This document shows positions 57,101 to 64,000 of a stretch of DNA of 64,000 nucleotides, piece by piece. The position numbers were made by a program, and so were the translations under genes. The stretch lies in NCBI GenBank assembly GCA_029948255.1, contig JALIZF010001914.1, forward strand, positions 62,001 to 126,000, in the 5' to 3' direction. The DNA comes from Telmatactis stephensoni (Eukaryota > Cnidaria > Anthozoa > Actiniaria > Isophelliidae). Position 1 is the first letter of the stretch. The number at the start of each line of letters is the position of its first letter. The notes beneath the pieces were generated by a model. The model searched no databases, was not told the origin of the DNA, and worked only from the letters and a program-made list of their open reading frames with translations.

Positions 57101-57343
57101 TGATGTCTGTCTCAGTAGTTGAGTGGAGTGCAAGTTATGACGCCTTGACTTCAATACATTTTGAATAATAAAACAGTAACGGACAGATTCTCTCTTTCTC
57201 AGATGTTCTCAGGCAATAATGATCCAACCACGGTGGTGTCCCATATCTTACCATCACCATTGTCTACAAGATATGTTCGATTTGTTCCTCAAGAATGGAA
57301 TGGATGGCCATCAATAAGAGTTGAACTGTATGGTTGCATTTAA
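45101..57343 (+). CDS. Secreted PAN - EGF - F5/8C (discoidin) protein, four exons (315 aa)
   Basis: Exons are 45101-45481, 45590-45704, 48611-48921 and 57203-57343. All introns are GT..AG and all joins stay in phase, giving 315 residues. Residues 1-23 form a signal peptide ([16 protein letters not shown]). A PAN/Apple-like domain covers ~40-127 ([24 protein letters not shown]). Exon 2 is one EGF-like domain with six Cys ([23 protein letters not shown]). Exons 3-4 make a single F5/8 type C domain ([38 protein letters not shown], then [20 protein letters not shown] and YGC before the stop). The protein is probably an extracellular or cell-surface adhesion or carbohydrate/lipid-binding factor; its ligand is unknown. 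Intron 3 is 8.3 kb and holds a whole DIRS element in antisense. A close paralogue starts at 61631. Confidence 0.9.
45905..46860. repeat. Foldback element in intron 2
   Basis: An inverted pair of ~83 bases (46124-46206 and about 46688-46772) shares AAATTCACGTTTTTACAATT-like and GACCAAAACAACGTCAG sequence in opposite orientation. GGCGCACCTC lies outside each (45951 and 46830), in direct orientation. Confidence 0.65.
46861..47897. other. Intron 2 sequence without a gene
   Basis: Non-coding, AT-rich. Nothing recognised apart from the flanking foldback elements. Confidence 0.4.
47898..48148. repeat. MITE with GGACACACGGTGCAAC ends
   Basis: The left arm (GGACACACGGTGCAACATTT, then GAAACATTTGCTGAAAC) is mirrored by GTTTCAGCAAATGTTTC and TTGCACCGTGCACGTGTGTC on the right. 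Open frames on both strands across it are a by-product of this symmetry. Confidence 0.85.
48922..49945. other. Intron 3, first part, no gene
   Basis: Non-coding. Short frames (for example 49037-49279) show no motif. Confidence 0.4.
49946..50035 (-). repeat. Penelope-like 3' end, possible hammerhead-like motif
   Basis: On the minus strand the sequence reads CTGACGATGAGGTGAGTCGA followed by AACATGAGACC, CGAAACATGTTTGTGACAAA and TAAAAAGTTCAAAC. Such 'CTGA-GA...GAAAC' strings next to a short A-rich tail are typical of the repeats of Penelope-like elements, which can carry hammerhead ribozymes. Stem II here would be very short, so activity is doubtful. Confidence 0.35.
50210..50485. repeat. Palindrome at the 3' end of DIRS copy 2
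   Basis: The arms begin AAGTTAAACGAGACTTACCT and end with the exact complement CTCGTTTAACTT. They share AAGTTGAAGTTTGA with the copy-1 palindrome and continue into a variant of copy 2's own terminal repeat (ATTCTGTGTAGTCATCATGA). Confidence 0.9.
50629..51855 (-). CDS. DIRS tyrosine recombinase, copy 2
   Basis: The frame overlaps the RT ORF by about 430 bases, and its upstream part has no ATG, so it may be translated by frameshift or re-initiation. Motifs: [18 protein letters not shown] and [20 protein letters not shown] (core-binding), Arg in [13 protein letters not shown], HxxR in [15 protein letters not shown], and [18 protein letters not shown] with the Tyr nucleophile. It is full-length relative to copy 1. 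Expected to integrate the circular cDNA. Confidence 0.88.
   Translation of the reverse strand: MGKLSYLCLSSFLIDQQNVKENGGRSGKRICYSATVDYTGVVSTTSENVDKNTIVTASVEKNIVDADRQNSNTSITQQDEVIGLQLVRDSLRIRGVSQKTAEIIMQSWRKGTQKQYSVYLTRWTQFCSKRHINPHQADPSQALDFLSELYDQGIGYSALNTARSALSQILVFPGGKTFGDHPLVKQFLKGVFQQRPSLPKNCITWDPSVLLQYLKKLSPVRKLSLKTLTMKLAALMAILSAQRIQTLHLLDLRNMDLKSSIVKFSIGDKLKHTRPGTHLHELELLAYAPDRRLCIVTVIKEYLKRTEPLRGNCTSLFISFVKPYGKVSKETISRWIKVTLEAAGIDLKRFSPHSTRACSTSAASRAGVSIETICKTAGWSRDSTFAKYYNKPTYVSGQVGNSILSSQL
51426..53501 (-). CDS. DIRS RT - RNase H - methyltransferase-like ORF2, copy 2 (691 aa)
   Basis: An uninterrupted frame from ATG 53501. [55 protein letters not shown], catalytic box [13 protein letters not shown]. 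RNase [63 protein letters not shown]. Methyltransferase-like region: [51 protein letters not shown]. It covers the region where copy 1 is frameshifted and so shows what the undamaged reading looks like. Starts 15 bases after the gag stop. Confidence 0.92.
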   Translation of the reverse strand: MELPVKVSSMSNNGLAQAGKLKYCIEEWQKITSDKFIHECIRGVKIKFSYTPHQYYTPKKSMFNEAESNIIDTKISDLLAKGVLEETGHTAGEFLSSIFIRCKKDGGHRLILNLKSLNKSVEYQHFKMENLQNATTLMRQNCFMATVDLKEAHYSVPVSVSDRKYLRFSWKNKIFQFTCLPNGLSSAPRIFTKLLKPVYSTLRCKGFENVGYIDDTYLQGESSNECQDNINQTVNLFKGLGFTINEEKSSLIPSQTITFLGFVLNSVKMQISLTQQKADKVSSCCSKILSVKSPTIRGVAELLGTMISCTPGVLYAPLFYHQLEIEKSEALKTNKGNYDSTMELSGAAKIDIQWWISNIHTSFKPISHGKPAIIIYSDASLTGWGGVYKQTSTRGFWSEKEKSYHINYLEILACFFTLKCFCANMENTHIRCMLDNTTAIAYINKMGGTKVLCNGLAKQLWLWCIDRKLWVSAAHIPGKLNIEADRASRENSKSDLEWQLNPKLFDWITNTWGRPNIDLFASRINHQIKPYISWKPDPEALAVDSFSINWENYHIYAFPPFSLINRMLKKMEEDQARGYVIVPLWTTQVWFPRLLKMLIKIPLLLPQSKRTLLMPTDKTATHPLHNKMKLLVCNLSGIPLESEEFRRRLRRSSCSPGEKAHRNSTQFTSLDGHSFVVKDTLIPIRQIQVKL
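53516..54617 (-). pseudogene. DIRS gag-like ORF1, copy 2, frameshifted
   Basis: The likely start is ATG 54617, giving [20 protein letters not shown], which matches copy 1's MNETE start. That frame ends at 54411. The rest of gag is in the frame that runs from ATG 54598 to 53516 and becomes gag-like after a poly-A/T run near 54445: acidic [57 protein letters not shown] and a Ser/Gln-rich basic tail. One-base slippage at the A-run explains the two frames. It could be a programmed shift, but copy 1 needs none. Confidence 0.75.
54905..55337. other. Intron 3 sequence without a gene
   Basis: No gene. A diverged ~120-base segment seems repeated (about 54955-55070 and 55105-55215; both with ATCTGAG(A/G)CA, 'TTTTAG(A/G)TCAT' and 'TTCCATCTGCAA/TTCCATGTGCAA'). 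Confidence 0.4.
55338..55483. repeat. MITE with TIR TTTATTATATGGCT
   Basis: A 14-base perfect inverted pair (55338-55351 and 55470-55483) encloses ~118 bases, including GTTAGCCAATCAGAATTC. Low coding potential. Confidence 0.75.
55490..56684. mobile_element. Tc1/mariner (Tigger/pogo-like) non-autonomous element
   Basis: The ends are TACAGGTGAACCTCTC and GAGAGGTTCCACTGTA, the familiar CAGTGGAACCTC type with TA at each border. The interior has no transposase. Near both ends 'TATTATAGAGG' and 'GTATTATGGATGTG' motifs recur, three in tandem at about 56605-56655. A smaller hAT-like MITE sits inside it. Confidence 0.75.
55637..55904. repeat. Nested hAT-like MITE
   Basis: The inverted ends TAGTGGCGTAGCGAG and CTCGCTACGCCCCTG contain the common GGCGTAGC hAT end. 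Inserted in the Tigger-like element. (ATCT/ATCG)n sits near 55830. Confidence 0.65.
56690..57202. other. Last part of intron 3
   Basis: Non-coding up to the acceptor TCTTTCTCAG that precedes exon 4. Confidence 0.6.
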
Positions 57344-57683
57344 TCATGAATTGCAGAATCCAAACTGTACCATGTACGGTTTTTCTAAATGGGTGTATCA
57401 ATAGTTTAGCAATCCCTTGATTTCCTCTCGCTGTCTTTGATATCCCATCTCCTTATACATGTTGCTAATGTTTACTGGAGTATGAATAGCCTTGCGACCC
57501 CTGGTTGATTCTATTCGCCCCCAAGTTTTTGATGTTCTTACACATGTTTATGCTGCTCATCTTTACTAGCGTGGATACGATTTACGACCTCTCCTTCATG
57601 CACAACAGAGTGCAAACCTTGATGGCTTAAGGTCCATAAAATATGAATTTTTTGTTGGTGATGTGAGCCATCGAAGACAAACG

Positions 57684-58466
57684 TAGACTGCGAGCAGACT
57701 TTTCCCTCCAGATTCAGTAAAGAGGAGTTTTTAGAATATATACGCGGACGAGCGCCAATATGGACGAGTTAAGGAGGGAAGAAGGGAGAGGAAAAGTAGG
57801 AACTGCAGACAGCACACAAGAGATGAATTACTGCCCCTTTTTCGCAAATGTCATAAATGTGTCAACAGATCATCATTTTCAGCTTCAGTAGTATTCAATA
57901 GCCTAATTATATATTTTCAAGCGAAAAGATTCGGCTCCGATGCTTGTGGTCGGCTTTTTCCAGTCATCGTACTACAAACACAACATTTCAGTTAACAGGT
58001 AAATTGTACTCCAGCAGAAAATGTCTTCTCTGTCCCAGCAAGATCCGTGTTTCAAATCTCCCGCTTATTATTCAATCTTCTACGTGACCTTCGGTGACCT
58101 GCTATTTTTGTTTCCCTTGTACCAACCGTTTTTCAGTCGCGACAACAAAAATATGTTTACTTAGATTATTCTTCTGGGTTAAATTATGTTACTATACTAT
58201 ACGTTGCCCGGCTACTTCACAGAATGGTCTGGAACAATTCACCTATATGAGTGACAGGCTGATGAAGGATCGACTAACTCTGACCAATGGGAATTTTGCG
58301 TTGTATCGGCAACGAGCAATTCAAGTCTGTTGTCTGTAATCCCTACTTTTCCTCTCCCTCTCCCTTCTTCCCTCCTTAACTCGTCCCCATTGCCGCTCGT
58401 CCGCGTATTCTAAACAAATTCGTCTTCACTGAATCTGGAGGGGAAAGTGGGACTGCTCACAGTCTA
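57684..58466. mobile_element. 783 bp TIR element, ends TAGACTGCGAGCAG
   Basis: Arms of ~140 bases are inverted. The left has TAGACTGCGAGCAGACTTTT, CCTCCAGATTCAGT and GAGTTAAGGAGGGAAGAAGG. The right has the complements ending at 58466. No transposase. A Mutator-like or similar long-TIR MITE. Confidence 0.8.
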
Positions 58467-58986
58467 AGACCAACGTGAAATATCTCATCGTAGAGTTATG
58501 TATTAGGCGTAAATGTGTATATTTGGTTTGGGTTGGGGGAAGAAAATTGTTAAAAAAGGTAAGCACAAGATCATAACCACGTGATGTGACTTCGATCGCC
58601 TCGTGTTTGGACTGATCTGCTCTCAAATTCTCCCAAGCGCACCTCGTTTTTCATAAGTGTGTTAAAACACTGAAGATGTGTTTCATTTCTTAAGTACTTG
58701 TTTTATTGACTTAGAAAAAAACCCGTAAGAGTACAGAACCTTCTTGCAATACATTTTCTACTTGTGCCGTACACTCGCTGAAAAAAATATTAAAGAGGTT
58801 TAAATTTTCCTTACAAATAAACATAAATAGCACATACAAATAAAGGTAAACGAGAAGTGGAACGCTGGAAGAGTTCAAGACCCAAAAAGGCTTATAAGAA
58901 GTTAGGATCCTGCGCCATAGAGAGATATCAATAACAGTAAATACAGTACATTAGCAGGAACATAGATAAGAGGCGAAAATACACCT

Positions 58987-59099
58987 AGGCCTGGTTGTTC
59001 AAAAGACAATTAGCATTAACCCAGGATTCAATCTAAAGACTGAAAACCATTGATTTTAACCCAGGATTAGCGTTTATCGCCCTTCGAACAACCTGGCCC
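58987..59099. repeat. Hairpin MITE with GGCCTGGTTGTTC ends
   Basis: AGGCCTGGTTGTTCAAAAGA and its partner TTCGAACAACCTGGCCCT are inverted, and TTAACCCAGGATT occurs in each half. Confidence 0.8.
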
Positions 59100-60187
59100 T
59101 GTAGTTTAATATGACACTCAAAGTTAAAGAACTAGAGGACGTAATTAAAAAGATTGTTACATTTTCTACGTTTGCTACATTTGATATATTGGCTACACAT
59201 TTGCTATATACTATCCGTGAAAAAGTTAGCTGGGTACTAGTTGGTACAAAAGTTTAGTGTAAGAAATCAGCGAGCCGTTGCACATGCCCATTCACAAGCG
59301 TGTATGCATGTATTCCAGCTAAACTTGCTCAACAAAGCTGGAACACATGTGGAAACAACCCAACTTCAGAGGCATATTCCTAGAGCTCAACAGCTTGGTT
59401 CGTTTTATTGTTCGGTAGATTCTCTTTGTAGCCTCCGGAGGCTAGTTCTCTTTGTTTGTTCAATTACTTTTTGTGTTGTTGATTTTTGTGGAAAGTAACA
59501 AGAACTGAATGAAATATTATTTTAAGTTGGTACATGTTGGTAGTTTAGCTAGAAGAATAGAATGTGCAGCCTCTAATGACTATTCGCGTCTGGTGTCTTA
59601 ACACTCGCTTTTATTTTAGCTATATTTCAAGTTTATGCTTCTTGTGTTTTGATTTTTAGTAGTGGAACAATAAAGCGTATCACCAACGATTTTATTTGCG
59701 TCTTGTGTCTTTATTTTAGCTACATTAGATGCGTCTTGTGTCCTGACTTCATTGACTTTTCTTATACCAAGCCGCGCCGAATTCCAACAAACTCAACCAA
59801 ACGTGACGTGGAATTAAAAGAAAATGGCATACAACGACTAAGTTGGGTCAGGATTCTGCTGTTTTATAATTACTTCGTTCAATTTATCAAATTAAAAACG
59901 TTATCCCTGGAAATCAAAATAGAAATGTTGATTGTAAATATTCGACCAATAAAAGCTATTTTGAGCGTCAAAACGATATTTGGGATTGCCATTGAAGTAA
60001 GGGTACTTTTGTATGGAAAATGTATGAAGAGCAATTTCTTAGTTCAAATTTATCCGATTAAAAAATTACCCCTTGAAAATTTAGTTTCGTTTGTCTTTAA
60101 TAATTACTAGTGAAAGTTTGGATAAGTGTGTGTCACGTTTAGTTCTATGAGATTGACTTTCACGAAAAGGACTATTTTGTCCTCGTA
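59100..60187. other. Intergenic stretch, no gene seen
   Basis: Plus-strand frames at 59241-59498 and 59649-60110 (85 and 153 codons) have no motif, and the second has an AT-driven Ile/Leu/Phe-rich composition. I treat them as chance. Confidence 0.4.
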
Positions 60188-60191
60188 TTAA

Positions 60192-60715
60192 GGGTTTATT
60201 AAATGATCACCGATTTCACGCCAGAACTTGTTTATTACATGCCTCAGTTATTTATTAAAACAAATTGGTAATAACCGCGGTTTTACGAAGATGGGAGGCT
60301 GTAAATAAGAGGTACGTTTTTAGCAAACATCTCGGACCAATGTACAACCGGATTCAGATCCGCTTTTCTCAAAATCAACAATTTTCTTCAAAGCTTCTGC
60401 ATAAAATATTCGATCCATTTTGATGTCAAATTGCTAGCTTTTATTTGGCTAGATTCCCTAGGATGAGCGAGCAGAAATAAACAAAACTAGTCTAATTTTT
60501 TTAATTTTTTTCAATTTATCATGTCGCAATTGACGCGATAAGTGTACAAATGTTTTGATACTGCATTATTGTCCTGTATAACAATAGTGGAATACCTCTT
60601 ATTTACAGCCTCCCATCTTTGTAAAACCGCGGTTATTGCCAATTTGTTTTAATAAATAACTGAGGCATGTAATAAACAAATTCTGGCGTGAAATCGGTGA
60701 TCATTTAATAAACCC
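60192..60715. mobile_element. TTAA-flanked foldback MITE, 524 bp
   Basis: TTAA lies on both sides (60188-60191 and 60716-60719). The TIRs of ~120 bases begin GGGTTTATTAAATGATCACC and include TAATAACCGCGGTTTTACG in opposite orientation. Non-coding centre. Confidence 0.88.
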
Positions 60716-60719
60716 TTAA

Positions 60720-61630
60720 CGTCCAATATCGTTTTTATTGAGGTGATTGCTGATTATAGCAAAACATCATGTTCAAAGTTAAAGACTTCATAATTTCAAA
60801 TCCCTGAATTACAATTTCTTTAAAATTACTGTAATGTTAGGGAGTACGTTGAATATTAAGCTCCTTAGTTTTGAAATTATTCTATAACAATGTTTTGAGG
60901 AAAAAAATAATGTTTTCCAGGATTTCCTCATAATTTGCATAAATCAATTCCGATCGCCACAAAACTCACAAGATACAAACTACAACTATTAAGCAATTGT
61001 GTCTCAAAATATCGTTGAAAAATGAGGAAAGTAAAGTAGCTTTTTTGCCGCTTTTTCTCGGTCGAATGGCCCTCTGAGAAACTGTATCCAAACACCTTAT
61101 GTAAATTTCACATGCAGAGAAAACTCAAGGTACGTACTCAAGGTAAAATTTTACGGAAGTAATATGCAGTAATGAAGTTATGAAGTAATAATCTCAGCAT
61201 GAATTGAGACTTTCTTAGGTTTTCAAATGAGAAAATATTTTTTTTGTCACGATATTGTGATCTTAAGTTTCAGCTTCTGTTGTTGTTGTTTTTCATTTTT
61301 ACTCTTTATAGTTTTAGTCATTCATATCAACCATTTTTGGCCGACGTTTCAAAATAAATATTGTTTAATAAATACACTTAACTGTGTTTCTGAATAATCT
61401 TTGCTCATTACAAAATAGCCAGAGTGGTTTTCATAAACCTGTAAAATAGATACTAAACTAATACACATTAGTGGACCCTAATTCAATTGTTTTCTTTTGT
61501 TCGTATTTGACCATTACACATTAACTGCTAGTATTTATTTCACGGGTTTATGAAAACCACTCTAATGAGTTATACAGTGAACGAACACAAACACCGAAGC
61601 TGAAGTAAGTTGTATTTTGCCTCTTTCGGT
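60720..61630. promoter_or_regulatory. Upstream region of the second PAN-EGF gene
   Basis: Non-coding. A diverged inverted pair (GAGTGGTTTTCATAAACCTG at about 61422-61441 and GGTTTATGAAAACCACTCTA at about 61545-61564) brackets ~100 bases and marks another small MITE just before the gene. Confidence 0.5.
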
Positions 61631-62497
61631 ATGGAGACAATCTCGCCTTTGGTTTTCTGGGTTTGGATATTTTCATGTTTTACCATCCAAACCAAATGTG
61701 ACAATGCTGATGTTATCCAATACAATGCAGCCAACACTTCTGTGATGCACGATACAAAGACGGGACTTCATTTTGCCAAGTTTGTCAAACTTCTCAATAG
61801 CTTTCTAGGCGTTGCTCCAATCAAAGTACTGCAAGTCAAGACACAAGACACTTGTCTGGTAAATTGTGTGGCAGATCTGAAATGTGTGTCTCTTAACTTT
61901 GCCAAAACACCACTTTTCAATGGACATCGATGCGAATTACTTGCAACAGATATCTTCAGCAACACCCTAAATTTGACAAGCAGCATCAGCTTCTATCATT
62001 TCACATTGGAGGTGAGAAACAATGATGTCTAACAAATAGTGAATCCCCAGTAGGAATATGTCAGAATTCTTGTGTGAGGAAAGCGATATGCCATAGAGCA
62101 ATAGAAACTGCTACAGTTTTTATAAGGACCATTACTAAACCTAAAGTAAGGAATTTTGACCCAAAATGTAAAAACATCTTTCTTAATGGATTTTGTTTTG
62201 AAGACATCGAGCAGAATTTGGAATAAATTATAAATAAAATTATATATAAAAATTCAACGCAATTGTTCGCTAATACCGTAGAGATATTAATTACGAACGA
62301 TACCATAAATAATGACCGGTCCCTTATTTTTATCTCAGTCTTTTTGGTGTTTTTGTTTTTCTTCAACATGAACTAATAAAAGACCAAATGTATATTTACA
62401 CCATGCAAGAACAACGGAGTTTGTATTCCAGTCTACACAAACAACTCCTACACCTGCAAGTGTCCAACTCTAGTCTTTGGAAGTCATTGCCAAATCA
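61631..62497 (+). CDS. Secreted PAN-EGF protein, first two exons (paralogue, partial)
   Basis: Exon 1 (61631-62011) and exon 2 (62383-62497) have exactly the lengths of their counterparts in the gene at 45101 (381 and 115 bases) and the same splice phases. The protein starts [20 protein letters not shown] (signal peptide). It continues with the PAN-like Cys pattern ([27 protein letters not shown]), then the same six-Cys EGF domain. A GT donor follows at 62498. No discoidin exon is found up to 64000, so the gene must continue beyond the window; it is not evidently broken. It is a recent tandem duplicate, with the EGF exon nearly identical to that of the first copy. Confidence 0.85.
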
Positions 62498-62689
62498 GTA
62501 AGTACACGAAACCAGTGTAGCAATTTTGACGTAGCCTCGATTAGAATAAAACAAAGATGTAGAATAAAGTAAAGAATTTCACAAGCAATGCTGACCGAGT
62601 TGAGGTCGAATCAAAATTGATAGACCACTTAACAACTCAGGGATTTTTTTAGAACAAATAGCAGTTTTTTTGTAAGAAACTAACAACGC

Positions 62690-62694
62690 AGGGG

Positions 62695-62733
<39 letters not shown>

Positions 62734-62822
62734 ACTTATTTTGTTCTCTGGCCCCAAGGGAAAAGAAAACAAAAGAATTCAGTCCGCATACCTGGCTGGC
62801 TCGCCTCCATATAAACAGTTCC
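62690..62822. repeat. Hairpin MITE, GGGCTGTTTATATGGAGG ends
   Basis: GCTGTTTATATGGAGGCGAG and CTCGCCTCCATATAAACAG are perfect inverted arms of ~28 bases. The centre has GGGAAAAGAAAACAAA, which also occurs near 48557. Confidence 0.85.
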
Positions 62823-64000
62823 TAAGAATGTACAACGTGAAATATTTGGCCAGAATCTTTCGTCGCTTTTGGCTCGGTATTGGCAAGAAAGGTATGAGAA
62901 ATTAAAAATGGAGAGCTTAGCACCACAAAAATGGCAAAAACACCAACAAGCAGTAGCGGTATAGACAAAGATGACTTTAAAAAGTTCTTGGTATGTATTT
63001 AACACTTAAGGCCTTCATGCCTCGTTTTGGTGAGTTTTCAAAATTTAAAATCTTCACATCTTGTCAAGGATTCATTACTTTCTTCTTTCTTGTCACAGTA
63101 TTATGATTTAAAAGGATGAGTTAGTTGGATTCCAGCTAACCAATGAAATTCAATTTCACGTTTTTCCATTAAAAAATTAAAACTTATTGGGTACTCTCAT
63201 CCAATCAGAATGCAGCAATTTGTATGTATACTTTTAGCGGATAAATAACGAACGCGAAATATCCTGAACAACCACAGCAATCTCGAACAAAATCCTTTTT
63301 CTATTAGCTATAGAATATTCTGTTGCGAGTTACTGGGCGCGTTACCTTTTAGAAGTGATGTTCCACACAGTTTGTTTTTCGTTTTTAACTCGTGGATTGC
63401 AAATCCGCGAGTTATATTGGAGTGGGACTTCTTAACCAGAAGTGTCTCACTCACTCACTCACTCACTCACTCACTCACTCATTTGAGTATCGTTGTAAAC
63501 TTCCACTGGAATAAAATGTTTGTGTTTTACTTTAAGGATTGTTTTAAATTATTATGCCTTGTTGCGAAAGAAATATTTTGAAAAGTTCATCGAATGATCT
63601 GTAGTGTATGTGGACATCAGTACTACGATTCAAGACATTGATTTACGAAGCTTCAAAACATCTAAAATGGAGAGAATATCTGCGGCTTTTGTTTGAACAT
63701 AAGCTTATAAGCAAGCTTGAACGAGCTTAGCAGGCGCTGGCAACATAACAGTACCTTTGCGTTTTTTATGTTTGTCGAAAAAGAAAAGTATGGTTGCCAA
63801 AGGAATATGTTTCCAACTTCACCGAATAATTTCTGATATATATCAAGACATCTGTACGGTTCAAAAAAGTGGAGTTGCTAGAAATAAGTTGGACTAATGG
63901 CATCTCAGTTGAACATAGTAAATACGCTTCTCAAAGGTACAATTTATGAAGAAGAGTGTAGACGATTGAATTGTGCGGTCTTGCTTTAAGTCTAACCGTG
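62823..64000. other. Presumed intron 2 of the paralogue, no exon seen
   Basis: No coding exon is recognised. A small hairpin AACTCGTGGATT...AATCCGCGAGTT lies at 63387-63414, and a TCAC tetranucleotide microsatellite (~9 units) at 63446-63481. Confidence 0.5.

Noticed and set aside
59649..60110. 153-codon plus-strand frame
   Set aside because: Ile/Leu/Phe-rich from AT bias, no motif, no splice or promoter context.
1..64000. tRNA, rRNA or riboswitch genes
   Set aside because: I looked for TPsiC-like GGTTCGAATCC boxes and rRNA signatures on both strands and saw none. A covariance-model scan would be needed to exclude small RNAs.

Overview
This window is eukaryotic DNA, most likely from an anthozoan cnidarian (a stony coral or a close relative). 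The evidence is AT-rich sequence, spliced genes with GT..AG introns, one well-preserved conserved animal gene (HSCB), a tandem pair of secreted PAN-EGF-discoidin genes of a kind common in cnidarians, and a very dense load of DNA transposons, DIRS retrotransposons, BEL and Ty3/gypsy relics, LINE ends and foldback MITEs. I see no bacterial operons, rRNA, tRNA or CRISPR.

Layout. 1-5.6 kb: a decayed DNA transposon of ISL2EU/IS4EU type, with a DDE transposase on the plus strand and a SWIM-YqaJ-PHD-Ulp1 accessory gene on the minus strand. 8-9.6 kb: a BEL/Pao gag-protease relic whose start region has expanded into a hexanucleotide/minisatellite array. 11.6-17 kb: LINE ends, a 1.1 kb terminal-inverted-repeat (TIR) element with a RecQ-like helicase scrap, and uncharacterised coding remnants. 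17.1-17.9 kb: a small two-exon cysteine/histidine-rich gene fragment. 19.6-21.6 kb: a conserved Cys/His-rich remnant and a Ty3/gypsy reverse transcriptase relic. 21.8-26.7 kb: a nearly complete DIRS-type tyrosine-recombinase retrotransposon. 27.8-34.2 kb: the most interesting unit, a TIR element with a 10 bp target-site duplication. It carries two divergent genes, a Merlin/IS1595 (ISXO2-like) transposase and a DUF3987-type P-loop ATPase. The transposase gene is itself split by a 1.8 kb near-perfect palindrome inserted at TTAA. 35.3-41.2 kb: the host gene HSCB in six exons. 41.2-45 kb: a cluster of hairpin MITEs. 45.1-57.3 kb: a four-exon PAN-EGF-F5/8C gene whose third intron contains a second DIRS element in antisense. 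57.7-61 kb: more foldback elements, one flanked by TTAA. 61.6 kb onward: the first two exons of a paralogue of the PAN-EGF gene, continuing beyond the window.

How it fits together. Only HSCB (mitochondrial iron-sulfur co-chaperone) and the two secreted genes look like host genes. The rest is mobile DNA in several layers of nesting. Two patterns recur independently. Both DIRS copies end in a ~280 bp palindrome sharing the same core, next to the 3' inverted repeat. TTAA-flanked foldback elements occur at least twice. The DUF3987 ATPase has kept a long open reading frame and a clean intron, so it was probably under selection until recently. Its pairing with a Merlin-type transposase inside one set of TIRs is the best candidate here for an undescribed system.
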